Positions 11,686 to 24,045 of a stretch of DNA of 64,000 nucleotides are shown here, piece after piece. The notes beneath the pieces were generated by a model, which was not told where the DNA came from, searched no databases, and saw only the letters and a list, made by a program, of their open reading frames with translations. The position numbers and the translations under genes are program-made. The DNA comes from Lyophyllum atratum (Eukaryota > Basidiomycota > Agaricomycetes > Agaricales > Lyophyllaceae). Where the stretch lies: assembly GCA_014905825.1 (NCBI GenBank), contig JACGCN010000005.1, positions 620,001 through 684,000 of the forward strand. Reading direction: 5' to 3'. Each line of letters begins with the position of its first letter. Within the stretch, counting starts at the first letter, position 1.

Positions 11686-13904
11686 TTGTAGGATCAGGAG
11701 GGGCTGTGGCTAAGACCTGGCCAGCCGTCTTAATATGGCCGTTCCAGAACAAAAGCAGGTATAAACCCGGAACAACGCACGTAACACTCAACAAACGTCA
11801 CATGATTCGAGTCACAATTATCGGATCGGAGGTGGCGGTGCCCGATCCACGCAGGTACACCATTGTCTCCGCCCCGATTCTCCTCCTCCTCCTTCACCCG
11901 CCGGGCTTCGTGAAAAACTATCTGAGGAGCGTTTCGACTCCTCAATCTGTCTTCTGTCGCTACTGTTCAGCTACAGCTGCGATGCGTTACTTCGACACAT
12001 GATCCAGATGATTGGCAGGCGCTGGCACATCCTTTTTGGGTCCAATGACTCTCATGACTGCGGCACGCGGCTGCTGCGTGGGGCGGGATGCCCGATTCGG
12101 AGCTCCCGAGGTGCCGCCGGCGGGCGGGATTCCCACGGGCTGTGCACGAGTACAGGTGTGCACACTGCCGACTCGTGGCCAACCCATTGTGAGTCGTTTT
12201 TGGTGCAACATGACCACGCTGCACCGCTGCAGCTCAGGTGACAACACAATGGGCGTGCGACGCACCACCACTATCCGTACGCGTGGGCCCGAACAGACGC
12301 TCTGAGCCCACAATTAATCTGGCCCCGCCGCGACCGCCGACCAGCCCATATACCTGACGATTATATCAAGTCTGAGTCATATCGCCGCTCCCATCTCACT
12401 CCGTCGTCTTCGCCTTTTCGGGCCTGTGTGGAGATAGTGTAGGAGTGCTCTATCTCTTTACAGATTTTGGAGGGGCAATCACTATCATCATCATGATGGC
12501 GATAAAACCGGAGGCGCGGGGAGACGAGGGCTTTAGCACTCCTTTGCCTCTTTCTGCTATCTATCTGATGAATCTACAGGACGGTCTTGGTTGAGGGGTG
12601 GGAGTGGCGCCCTTACTATTAATAAACATGATACTTACACGATAACACCGGGTATGTGGTGTACTAGTATAACGTACCTCAGGCTGTAACGCTGATCTTG
12701 ATTGGTCATGAAGCGCGTTCTAGTCAACTCGACGGAGTATACGTCCGCGTGTGGAGGTCCCTTGGTAACATTATTGACTTTTGCTGTCGATCGCGAGATG
12801 GGCGTCCTGAATACATGATGAATGGAAGATCATCTATCATCAGTGACAATTGTTGCTTTGGAGTCGGACCCTGTTCTCCAAGGACAGATTTTGATGGATT
12901 GAGATGTTCGACGATGCCGCCGGTATCTAGAAAAGTAAATGAAGCGGTATCTATATTTCAACAGACTCTTCTCGAAGCATAGTAGATACCAAGGAATTGG
13001 ACTGATGTTCGCCGACGAAGCCGCCGCGTTTTGGGAATGTGAGCTTGGATGTAGTCGTGTAGGCACACGCCGCGTAGGGCGGCAAATTACTATACAGAGC
13101 CAGAGACACTTTATTCTTGGGCGTCCGGATGTCGATGACTCGGACCCATCGTCTCGTCCTTGTCCGGGTGCTACCACCACGAGACAGATCCGTACAAGAC
13201 CACCCGCAAACATCCTCGAAAGCCGGCTCGGTCTTTGCCCCACAACCATGGATCCATTACCTCTCGAGATATACGGATTTGTATTTGGATGATCGAGGGA
13301 CAGATCCCCGGACGATCACTCCGCGCGTATGCTGCTCCCGGTATCTTACGCCACATCCGAATCCAAGTACTGATCAGGGTCTTATATGTGATACCAAGGA
13401 CAACCTAACCCGTTTTCGAACAACTGAAAAACCTGATTCAGTCAAACGCCACGCCCGAATACTAGTACCACCGAGGCTTGCTGCGGCGTCTTGTTGTATC
13501 GCCTCTAGGGCTCCGACATATTTCGGTTCCCTCCCTCGAGCGTCTTTAAATTTAAATCGCGAGATGGGGTTGATCTTATCATGTGGGCGCGTGTGGCCGT
13601 ATATCGCCAACGGAAGCCATACAAGAGAAATTCAAGGTTGTGTCGCCGCGCTGGTGCTCGCGAACTTGCCTCTCCTCCGAAAACGATGCGTATGAGCCGT
13701 GCAATGGAAGCTTGAATTCCCTTGGAAATCCCGCCGGAGCAGTGAATGTCCCAGTTTTGGCCATTCGAAGAACGATTCTACTACAGGATGTCGGTAGCGG
13801 TGCATATTGAACCAGAATCAACGAGCTCAACTAATCCGTTCCGCACAAACCACGAATCGACATGAACTCGCACCTACGCGACCTTGACTTTCAGTGGAGT
13901 ACAA
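11686..13904. other. Long intergenic stretch, no gene resolved
   Basis: These ~2.2 kb lie between two minus-strand genes and must include the promoter of the gene at 10843-11685 and the 3' end of the esterase. There is a pyrimidine-rich run at ~11870-11900 and ATC/CAT repeats near 12481-12500. Open frames up to ~190 codons (for example 13117-13695) have no recognisable motif or consistent splice structure. A rapidly evolving gene cannot be excluded. Confidence 0.4.
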
Positions 13905-16354
13905 TCATTTCTGGAACTCATCCAACACCCTCGCCGTATTCATGAAGTTAGTCTTCTCCAAGTCCCAGTCTATCAAACGAATTTTATTAACATCAGGATG
14001 CGCACGAAGATCGAAGGTTAGGCAGGTGGAGATCACGCACCATCAGGTATCACTGTTATATTATCCCGCATGAGCTGGAGGACGCTACGGTTCTGTAGCG
14101 TATAAGCAGGCCAAGCAGCTAATCCAGCCATTCCAAAATTAACCTCAAGAAAAATTCATATTCCAGAGTAAGCATAACTGACCTCCAGGGTTGAGGTCAT
14201 TGACGAAATTGATATAGAAATCCAGCATCGTGTTCGCGAAGTCCGTTTCGACCTGAGCAGCAGACGAGATGGGCCCAAAGAGCAGCTGGAGCTCGGACGC
14301 ATGCGCGACTACGGAGGCACGTAAGAGGTGAGCTAGAACTTACTGAGCAACACAAGACGCAAGACGAACCTCCAAGCGACGGATCATTTCCCGGAATAAA
14401 CTCCCTAAAGTAGTACGCAAACGTCGGCTGCAGCGGCGCTGCATGCTGGAAGAACAGCCGGCGCGGCGCCAAAAACATCTGGTCAGTATACCACGCCGCC
14501 GCGCGATCAAACAACGAGTCCCCCGTATTGAACGGCGCGCCCAACGACGGATCGCCCGCGGGAAACTGCATGCGGAACTGCGTGAGGACGTCTGGGGTTA
14601 GGGTGCTATTATCGATAACGAGGTGTCCGATGAATTTGTCGAAGGCGGCTTCCTCGTCTGCGGCGGAGAGCTGGAGCCCGCGGAGGGTGGTGCTGAATGT
14701 TGCTCCTTCGTTGACCTATTTTGGGGCGGGGTGGATTTTGAGAGGGATATGGATGATCCATGAGGGGGGGACTGACGTTGGTACCAGCGAGGAAAGGGAC
14801 GTGGAGGAATTCGCCACGGGTGATGCGAGCTGAAGGTCTGGTGGGGATGAGGCTGCCCGCGGGACCTACTGCGGCCTGCCAGAGCTGGTGATTCAAGGTC
14901 GATGTGATCATTACATTGCTCGTAGCCATCAAGTTCTGGGAATTGGACAGTTGAAACCTAATTCGATTTGTTAAGTAGCGAGAGTCGCCTGACCTCGAAG
15001 GGCACTCTTTGCAGACAGGCCACCGCAGTTTGCCCTGCTGAACATCCGGTAGCAGCCAGTAAACGTGCAAAAGGTTTGCCTGGTTTATCGAAGGTGCTTG
15101 CATCGGGGGAGTTCTTACTTCAAGTCGAAAGACGGGCATCATTCTGAATCATTTCAGGTGAACGAAGCTTGTTACTCACAAGGGTCCAGTAGAGGAGTCA
15201 GCGATTCCGGCTCGGAAAAGCCTCTGAGGTGACGAGAAGACGAAATGAGACTCGACACTGCCTGCACCAGCAGACTTAGAAAGTTATTAGACCCAGAACT
15301 AATGTATGGTCAGCAGAGAGGTGATACCTGTCCCCAGATCGTGACCTATAGAAGTGCGGAGTATGTTAGCGCAGTCTCATCGGAGCCACCAAAGTGCAAG
15401 TTTATACTTTTGCAGAATCGCCACCAAATGCTGCGATGTTTTGTTGGACCCACACGAGAGCTTGTCGTTGGTCCTGGAGTCCAGCGTTCAGATCCTGGGG
15501 TGCCACGCTGGCGCTCGCAAGCTAAAAGTCGTCTGAGCGACTAGAGCAGAAAGAAAACCTGAGTACACACGAATCCAAAGGTATTGAGACGGTAGTTTCT
15601 ACGAAACTCAGATTAGCATCATCTCCAAGATGGTAATATGAGTGTCGCACATCGAAACGAAAATGATCGGTTTGCCGTTGAGTACACTCCTTTGAACGAT
15701 GCCTGGGGTGGTGTTAGATTGAAATCCGAGTCACAGCGAGATATCTTACGTGTTGGGTCGAATGTTGATGCAGCCCTATCCCAACGAATTAGGTTTAATT
15801 GGGAACATATTCCGCAAATGAATGGACGAGAGCTCCTCACCCAAGTGTGAATGCACCCCCCTAAGAGGATGATGAGAGGCGTTCACGGCGAACAAAATGC
15901 AGAACTACACACATGCATCCAGACCAAGACAGGAAGACCTGCTTTCGAACAAGTACCCTGCGGCCTAAACACCTATCTGTGAAGTTAACCAAGGAGCTCA
16001 TTTAGTTCAAAGTACTACAAGAAGTGCACATACATTCAGAAACAAACAATCTTCAGCAATCGGTGCACCTAGATCAGCGGCGGGCTGCGGGCACGCATTC
16101 CCAAATTTCGAAGCGTCGATTACTGCCGATGAGGCTCTCGTAATCGGAACCGGGGCTTTGAAGCGAAGGCTTCCAACGGGTGGCTGGGCGAACCGGATTC
16201 CGAGCCACTTTTCGATCCCAGCAGTGGTCGAGACACCACGAAAAGTGCCGATTCTCAGGCGCACATCCAGGGCTAGCGACGCTGTCGAGGCCGCGAAGGA
16301 TTCGTATGTAGCAAGAAGAAATATGAGGACGAGAGAACAGAATATAGGAGCCAT
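13905..16354 (-). CDS. Secreted type-B carboxylesterase/lipase
   Basis: This is a complete type-B carboxylesterase in about twelve exons. The ATG at 16354 opens a signal peptide ([21 protein letters not shown]); the frame extends further only through a TTG. Motifs in order: [42 protein letters not shown] (oxyanion-hole region), [35 protein letters not shown], and VTIWGQSAGAGSV with the nucleophile Ser in GQSAG. An exon at ~14580-14710 gives [20 protein letters not shown]. Then come [20 protein letters not shown] and [22 protein letters not shown], and the C-terminal ELQLLFGP to [15 protein letters not shown]. The last exon ends [13 protein letters not shown] at 13905-13907. The final intron is odd: conserved-looking [16 protein letters not shown] lies in the DNA just after a gtgcgt donor (14040) but the first downstream AG is at 13970-13971, so these residues may be skipped. 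A paralogue is at 1-1427. Confidence 0.87.
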
Positions 16355-17224
16355 TTCGATGACACGAGCGCGGCCCAAGGTCCACGGTCAAGGTGCACCG
16401 AGCACACGCGTGGTACTTAAGGATTCCTACAATCGAAGTGCTTGGAGCCGGAAGTATTAGGAACACCTGAGTATTACACGGAACGGCCACGAGGCGAAGG
16501 AGCGTGGAACGAGTTCAGAATCTAGGGAACTTGGGGCCGGATCCGAACTTCGTAGTGGGAACACGGTCGCGAATTTGACAGGATGCTTACTTTGTGTGTG
16601 AAAAGTCTGTACCTCTCTGACTGTTGGGGAGAAAGCAAGGATAAAGCCTTTGATAATTCGATGAAGCTTCCAGGATGCCAGCGTATAGCGCAGTCGAGCC
16701 CCGGAGTTAAGCCCCTAATAATGATCTAGTGCTCAATCTAGGCCTATAACCGTCGAGGTTGTGAAACATACCACAGAAAACGTACCAGAAACATAGGATA
16801 AAAATAAAGCGTACGCGATATGGATGCCTCGGACATTTGCTTCCCTTATGCGCGCAATAACAAAACATCCCGGTTTGAGTGGGTGAAGTATTGTCGACGT
16901 TAACAGGCTGAACAGCCACTTTCGGCATTTCTGAACATCTCTGACCGAGCGGCGAACGAGCTCGTAAAGAGGAGACCCACCCATTTCTTGCAAGGCCGAC
17001 CGATACTCGATGAATTGTGGTAGGTGGTGCTCTAGGCAATGAATTCCTCATGGATGACAGTGAACGACCTTGAACGACATATTCACTATTGGCGGGATTT
17101 GAAAACAGACCTCCTCCTCCTCGGCAGCTCGGCTACATAGCTACCGACGCCGTACGAGGGCCTTGCCATATTCAATCCTCAAGCTCCTTATGTGGTACTA
17201 GTACTACTCAGCACAGGTCTAGAT
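16355..17224. other. Bidirectional intergenic region
   Basis: This 870-bp interval separates the divergently transcribed esterase and the gene at 17225, so it holds both promoters. I see no supported coding sequence; minus-strand frames at 16707-17051 have no motif. Confidence 0.45.
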
Positions 17225-19464
17225 ATGTCGGGAGCAAACTACATGGGAGGCAAGCGGTAAGCCTCCACCCTCGAGCTCGCAGAATTCCTCCCCGCTCACG
17301 ACCCACACGCAGGAATGCCGCCAAGGCACGCTCCAAAGACTCCACCGGGCGCATACAGAAAGGTTTCTTCGGTCGCCGACGTCTCGACATGCTTTCCAAA
17401 GGCCTCGCCAGCAGGACTCACGACACGGCTCCTTCCTCACCCTCCCAGAAGGGAGGAGCAGCGATTTCTGCGATCAGTTTTGCGCATGCGAAGGCAAGAG
17501 CCGAGGTTGGTGGGCCGGGGTCGCCAGTGTACAGCTATATTCCGGGATCGACGCGTGTTCCTTCTACACCTGGGTCGGGGATGGAGAATGGTGCTGCTGG
17601 AGTGGGGTCGAGCTCTGGGAGTAGTCGTCGCTCGTCCCGAGTTCTTGATGCTCTTGATACTGAACGTGAGGACTTTTCCCATCCTGGTGTCGTGTAGAAC
17701 TGATTGCGTCATTCAGCGCTGTTCATGAGGCAGACTCTGAATCGTATTCTCGAGTTGCCTGATCTCGCTTGCCTCCCAGGCCGAGCGTCATATAGAAAAC
17801 GGTCCGCGATGCGTGATATCGGGGATAATAAGCCTTTGAAACCAGATCGAAAGAGACAGGTACCCTCTCGTTCTTTATGTGGTGCTCATCTCAACCGAGT
17901 TTTTCCTCGCAGAAGAAATCACATTGCGATATATCCTTATCGGATCGAGAGAGCCCAGAGCACTTGCGGGATCGTGCAGTTACCTCGGCGCACGTTAGCC
18001 CGTCACATTATTCTTCTCGTGGTACGGGTTTTCTTGACGATCTGCATGACTCCCTGGATGAGCACGACAATAATGGCTATGGGCACTTCGCGGAAGCACT
18101 GTATCAGCGTTCCTACACACATTCTCCGATGAAAGGTACCAAAGCATCCATCGTAAGGATGATGCTTATTTCATTCTACAGGCGACGAGGCGTGGTCTAC
18201 CCTTCCGCATCCCAACCCGTCTTTCCATGACCTCTCGGTCCAGTCTAATGCACCTACTCACCCACGAATCAGACCGTCACAGACAATCTCTTCGTTGCCC
18301 CCATCCTCAGAACAAGGTTCCTCCGATTATTACCTTTCGGATTTACGTGGACGTCATTCCTCCCCCAGCCCCGCGGTGACAAATTCTCAGGATCACGATG
18401 CCCTCATTTCCAAGACCCCTCCTCCCCAAAAACTTGTTTTCTCCTCGAACAACCTCTACGAACATGAAGACCCCTGGCACACAATTGGTGTTATCCTTGG
18501 ACTATCGCCAAGAAGATCCAAGCCGAATGAAAGCTGCTCAAAGCCGGTTCTCCCGGCGTGTATGACTGCGGCTCTGGTCAGCCAGGATCATCCCCGAACT
18601 CCCGACTCTGCTCGAAATCCGGAACACTGCTCGCCCCATAGAAGTCGGTCACTGGATTCGAATATCAGCCTTTTCGACGCGCTTTCGTATACGGACTCGT
18701 CACCTACATCTGTGCAATACGGAACGCCCTCCTCTGTGATACATTTGGAGGAGATCCGATCAACCTGTCGCCTTATGAAATCCAAGAAAGCGCAAGTCTT
18801 CAACTCCCTGATGCAGGCGGACGCCCCCGCTTTCGGCTCTATGCTCAACCTGACTCAATACGACGACTCTGAGGCTAGGACACCGACCTCACCCATCTCA
18901 CCCGTTCTGCTACCCGCTCTTATGGACGAAGGAACACCTCCCAGCCAGGAGCTTGAAGACGTGCGTTCGCCGTTCCGACTTTTCTTGGCGTCGAAGAATA
19001 CTGCGGCCTCAGAACAGAAGAAGGACGACTCGGGATCCGCGCTCAACCTCACTGGGTACGAAGACTCTGAACCGAAGCTTCTTTCGTCTGCGTCTTCTGG
19101 CCGACTGTGGAAACGGATATCAGATGATGTTTGCCCGCCGGCTGCGGTGGACTCGAGATCTTGTGATGACGATGGTATGGCCACTAAAAACGAAGATGAA
19201 CTTTTTATTCGGAGGCCGCTTTTCTCTTCTTTGCGCACGTCTCATGAGCCTCTTGGGAAGTATGCTACGGCGGTGACAGAACACGTCTTTGCTGAAGCAC
19301 GTCCAACAACGATCACCAGCTCGACCGTACGGAAGAGCGTTAACGAAGTACTGAATCTTACGCCGTCGCCACCGTCGATGGTCGCTGACCTGGACGAGGA
19401 CCCTGGATTATTTCGAGGACCCTGTTTGTTTCCTGAAGATGACGACGATTGTATGGAGGAATGA
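17225..19464 (+). CDS. Large disordered Ser-rich protein with internal duplication
   Basis: The start at ATG 17225 gives MSGANYMGGKR, spliced (intron ~17256-17312) to NAAKARSKDSTGRIQKGFFG and RRRLDMLSKGL, a compact basic N-terminal motif. Further introns lie near 17670-17720, 17861-17911 and 18135-18180. The last exon runs uninterrupted from ~18181 to TGA at 19464. The bulk is Ser/Pro/Asp-rich and likely disordered. Within it, two ~50-residue blocks resemble each other. One is EEIRSTCRLMKSKK through to LNLTQYDDSEARTP (~18750-18885); the other is EDVRSPFRLFLASKN through to LNLTGYEDSEPK (~18955-19075). A third LNLT occurs near 19360. The C-terminus is very acidic (FPEDDDDCMEE). No named domain recognised. 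The splice chain and phase agreement make the gene itself credible; function unknown, possibly a scaffold bearing repeated short linear motifs. Confidence 0.72.
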
Positions 19465-19790
19465 GGACGTCATTTGTGCCGCAGTTAGATCGTAATTAAG
19501 CCGCGGTACATTCTTTACTCAATGCTTCCTTTCGTTGTTCCTACATGTATAGCAGCGTTTCCAAAAAGTTCTTTGAGCTCATTGGTGTCCAAGTGTTGGA
19601 TCAGTTTCACGCCTCGGGCTTGCAAGCAAAATCCGGTGAGTAAGGGACCGTGGGAAAGTCGGATCGGCACTGCCTTTTTGACTCGAAGGTCACGGCAGCT
19701 TTTGTCCTGAACCACGCTTATACCAGCCACTTGGGCATTTCCTCCTCCTTCTCCCTGAACACCATATCGTCGCCAGACCCGCACAATCCC
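19465..19790. other. Short intergenic region upstream of MEX67
   Basis: This 326-bp gap between two plus-strand genes must hold the terminator of the first and the MEX67 promoter. No distinct element was recognised. Confidence 0.4.
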
Positions 19791-22278
19791 ATGTTCTCGA
19801 GTCCTACGCCAGCGCCAGGCTCGAGGGCCATAGCCAGCAACGCCCTGCGCAGTGCTGGCCTCATCGACCGCGACGCTACCATGCGAGACTTGACGGACAG
19901 GCCGGGGGGAAGGAAGTCTTCGTCGAAGATTAGAAGCCACAGGCCCCGCCTGTTGGAGATGAAGGACTTGCGCGATCCACGCTTGGTGAGTCTCTTTTCT
20001 TTGCTAAATGCTCGCTCTATCGCCGTGCCACGCCACAATGCCTGAAGCGGACGGACCAAGCGGGGTGCGGTCGGTTTTGTTTCGGTTTCATTGTTTTCCC
20101 CTTATCTGCTTCATATCCAAAGGTACTTACCGATCGCGTTTTCCGCAGCGTGCTGCTTCATCAGCGCAAGCTGGCCCATCCGACCCGCTCTCAATACGAG
20201 GCGCCGCGCGTGGAAGGGGGGCTCGCAAACCTGGGCCTGGAGGGCCCCTTGGGGCACCGAGAATAAAGACAAAGTTCAAAGCTGTAGAGGTGTGGAAGGA
20301 AGTCGTGCAGAAGCGGTGGAATGCAGAGGCGCAGTTTCTCAACCTCGAGGTAAGATATTTACGGTCCTGACCGGCTGAACACATTTTCGGAGCAGAGCGA
20401 GGCCTTTCTTCCATGCCCCCCGACAAATGTTCTTTTCACGCCGTAGCGGGTCAATTGTTTTCCAACACGAGTCCTAATCGCATTATCTGCAGTCCTTGAT
20501 TGACGACGAGCTGATAAAGAAGCATAACCTCGCGCCTCCGGGCCGCGGTGGTGATGCTCGGGATGCCGCCGTCATTTTCAAGATCGCTAGTCAGCTCAAG
20601 CCCAAGGTACTTGGTTTTTTTCCTACGTTTTGCGCCACACGTCCTTACCATTTCATATAGGTTCAAACCCTCTCACTAGCCAACAACAACCTGCAAGGCA
20701 CGCATTTGCAGTTTTTGAGCCATTATCTCCCCGACCTCGTCAACCTCTCCCTACAAAATAACAATATCCGCACGATAAAGGAGCTCGACTTTTTGGCATC
20801 GCGGAGAGGGCGGCTGCAGCACTTACGAGAGCTGATCCTCTTGGGGAACCCTGTGCAGACAGACGGCATGAAACATGAGAATGGTGAAAAGTATAGAAGG
20901 TGTGTTTTTCTGGTCTTACAAACGCCAAACCGACATCTCACCATCTTGCACAGAGATGTTACAAGTCGATTTTAACATTGGAGGTCCTCGACCAAGTGGC
21001 TATCGCTCAGATAGCCTTCGATCGCCCCGGACCCTCGTCAACTCCGGCCCAAAAGCCATCTGCAACGACGTTCCCATCTGAGATGGGCTCATCGTTCGTC
21101 ACAGGCGTCGACGGAGCCATTGTCAGCAACTTCCTGATACGGTCAGTCCTTCTCTCCCCCACTTCGACAACCTCTCACACGACCGCCCATTTCCTAGTTT
21201 CTTCAATGCCCTGGACACGCAGCGCAACGCCCTCATCGACGCTTATGACCCCGCCGCCACCTTCTCTTTCTCCGCCAATACAACCATCGCCGCCCGCGCA
21301 CGTGTGCAGGGCTTCCACACCAGCCTACCGAATCAGACAAAACTCACTTGGAAAGGCTGGCTTGGTGGCGGATCGCGCAATCTTTCGCGAATCAATTTGG
21401 ACTTCGAGCGTGCGCTCAAGAGTCTGCATATCGGTGCTGAAGACACCGTCAGAGCGCTCATAGCGCTCCCGGGCACGAAACACGACATCTCGGGACCCCC
21501 AGAGAAGTTTAGTCTGGATTCGTTCCCTGTCGCCCACGGGCAGGGTATGGGGCTGCTCTTGACAGTCCATGGGCAGTTCACGGAAGGTAAGCGCTTGATG
21601 GTTCTGTGTCCATCCCGACCCTGGCTGATCATCGATCGTTTCGGTAGTCGGGACGGAGGGTATCCGGTCATTTGACCGTTCGTTCATCTTGATGCCTGCG
21701 CCTGAGGGATCTCGGTATGTTCTAGCTCTCTGATATGTTCATTTTCTCGCGTGGTGGTCGCTGATTCTCTTTCGGTGTGTCTTCTAGCGCGAAACTTCAT
21801 GGATGGGACGTCGTCATCGTATCAGACCAGTGGACGGTTCGGGTGTATTCTAGTCATGAAGCGTGGAAGCCCGGTCCGTTGCTTGTGCAGGCGCTCTCGC
21901 GCGAAGAGGAAGAAGCGCAGAAGGCTGCGGTGACTGCTGCGCCAGCTCAGCAGCCCCCGGCTGCTCCATTCGATCCTCAAGCAGCCCTAGCTTCTATGGT
22001 ATGTCATCCTTCAATATTCTTCCCTCTTCTGGCGAGATACTGACATGATGCATCTTGTCAGCCTGAAGCACAGCGGAATCTTGTGATGCAGGTGTGCCAG
22101 CGCACAGGACTGAATGTCCGGTTCGCCGTCGATTGTCTGGCGGGCAATGGGTGGGATTTGGATAGGGCGATTGCGAACTTTGAGCAGGTCAAGGTGTGTA
22201 TACTTTGTTGTTGTCCTCCGGACATGGTACTTACGTAATCTCCAAAAGTCGACATTGTCCAGGGATGCCTTCCAATAA
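19791..22278 (+). CDS. MEX67: mRNA export receptor Mex67/NXF1 (TAP) homologue
   Basis: Mex67/TAP binds export adaptors and mRNPs, dimerises with Mtr2/p15, and carries mRNA through nuclear pores. The start is ATG 19791 ([20 protein letters not shown]). The first ~110 residues are basic and Gly/Arg-rich. A region around [20 protein letters not shown] is followed by leucine-rich repeats ([42 protein letters not shown]). The NTF2-like domain begins [16 protein letters not shown], with [20 protein letters not shown], and continues to [20 protein letters not shown] and [15 protein letters not shown]. The C-terminus is the TAP-C/UBA-like domain: [38 protein letters not shown], then STLSRDAFQ and TAA at 22276-22278. 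About ten short introns were placed by eye; all major joins keep frame. Length is roughly 600 residues, normal for fungi. Identity is secure from domain order. Confidence 0.93.
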
Positions 22279-24045
22279 GAAACCTCTTTTCGTCTGCCCG
22301 CCTATCCCGCCGTTTCGAATTGCCCGACACTTGAAGGGCTGTACGGCTGGGTGAAAGAAATGAGTTTGGCCCGGGCACATAGTGTTGGTTGCAGTGTCGC
22401 CAATTCCGTGATATCCACCTATCCTTCCTTCGAACGTTCTCTTCGCGTTATCCTATATTATCCATCCCACCACCCGTCTCCATCATCATCAGGCCCCCCC
22501 ATCATCATCATCATCATCAACACCTGCATCATTATTATCGTCAATCGCTATTGCATATGAATCTCATTATAACTCCCCCCTCCCTCACGTCCGCCTTGGA
22601 CTGTCGCCCGTCGCAACTCCTACCCTCATAATGTAAACCACCCCTACCTACCCTACATACGATTCATACGTACCTTGCATGCCTCCGAGTCTCGTTTTAC
22701 ACCATCGCACTACGTATTTTTAACAATCAATAACGAGCACCACTTCTCTCCTGAGTCTGTGCGTGTGAGCTTGACGGTGCCCCTTGTAAGGTTTGCGCGT
22801 CGTTGGACCCGCATATGGGTCGTTCCGCGTTGGACGTGACGTCGCGTATGCTGCTCAAACCTATTTGGACGCTGCTCACCCTGGATGCATCAGATCGTCC
22901 GACGTTATGTGAGCGCGTGAGCATGCATGATGGGCGCACATCTCCTTTTATCGTTAATGTTGGCTGCGACATCAACATTTCCCTCGTCAGAATATCTGAG
23001 CTCCGAGCAAGTATGGTATCGGGGCTCGACTAGGACGGTGTGGGTGACAGGAATCTGGATGTCCATGCATGATGATGGTATACTAATTAATCTTGGGCGT
23101 GGACATTGCCAGCTTAGCTTGGCCATCTGGAAATAAATACCAGCTGTCACCGAAATGAAATAAGGAGATAAAGAGGCTTGTGGGGAGGACTCGGGGAGGA
23201 CCGATATCGATGATATTTTTAATGGATGGGTAGGGGTACCCTGAAAAGGATGATAGAGTTTAGAGGGATGTCGAGTGGTTGGTCCATGGGTGCAAATAGC
23301 CAAATGATGATAGCAGCAATATAGGAAATGGCTTCTGCCATCTGGCTTCTTCGTTAGAATTATGCCGTACCATCGCCCAAGGAGCAGTAATCCGGGTAAG
23401 TATAGAGTCATCGCAGCCCTTGAAGTTTCCTTATTCGTGTGCTGGGTTTTCCCTCCCCAGCATCGGGCCTCGAGGCTGGAAAGAGCCGTGCATCAAGTCA
23501 CAAGTCCTGATTTGTTCAGCGCTGCAAGTTATATACCCTGAGTTTCGTCACAGTGCACACTGGACGCGCATTGTACATGAGGAGATGCGCCGCCTCCGTG
23601 CAATAATGAGCATACGGACTCCGAAGTCGGGATGAATGGTTGTGGAACAATGCCGGGCCTCGTGGGCTCGCTTAGGACAATCGGGATTACAAACTTTATT
23701 GACCTCCAGTTTATGCGGTTATCCAAAATAGTAGATGCTCAGGGTCACATTGTTTTTTCTGATCCCTCAATGGGCCTCGTTGCGCGCAAGCCCGCACCAG
23801 TGGGTCCTCCATTCAACGTTGTACCACTACTTATTCCATCGCCGACGTCCCAGCATTTCCTAAAAAAAATCCACCGACGCCAACTCACGAAAAACGAATA
23901 TTTCTTAGGCTAAGCTTCTGAATCTCTCTCTGCTATACTCTCTTCCGGACTTCCTTCTGCTTCTACTGCTCGCAAGCTTTCCATCTACTATCTCATCTCT
24001 TGCTCTCGGACTCTCACGACACAACTCAAGACCCCCACCCTCACG
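22279..24045. other. Long intergenic region, no gene seen
   Basis: These ~1.77 kb separate two plus-strand genes. It contains an ATC microsatellite (22481-22519) and a pyrimidine-rich stretch just before the next ATG (~23920-24040). Minus-strand frames such as 22905-23411 have no motif or splice support. I see no gene. Confidence 0.45.
22481..22519. repeat. (ATC)n microsatellite
   Basis: There are three to four CAT/ATC units, a short C-run, then six consecutive ATC units. It is a simple repeat in the MEX67 downstream region with no visible coding role. Confidence 0.85.

Noticed and set aside
12000..13830. Several overlapping 80-190 codon frames on both strands
   Set aside because: They overlap each other without a preferred strand, lack recognisable motifs and do not join through splice sites.
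22481..22519. CRISPR-like or functional tandem array
   Set aside because: It is a simple ATC microsatellite without spacers.
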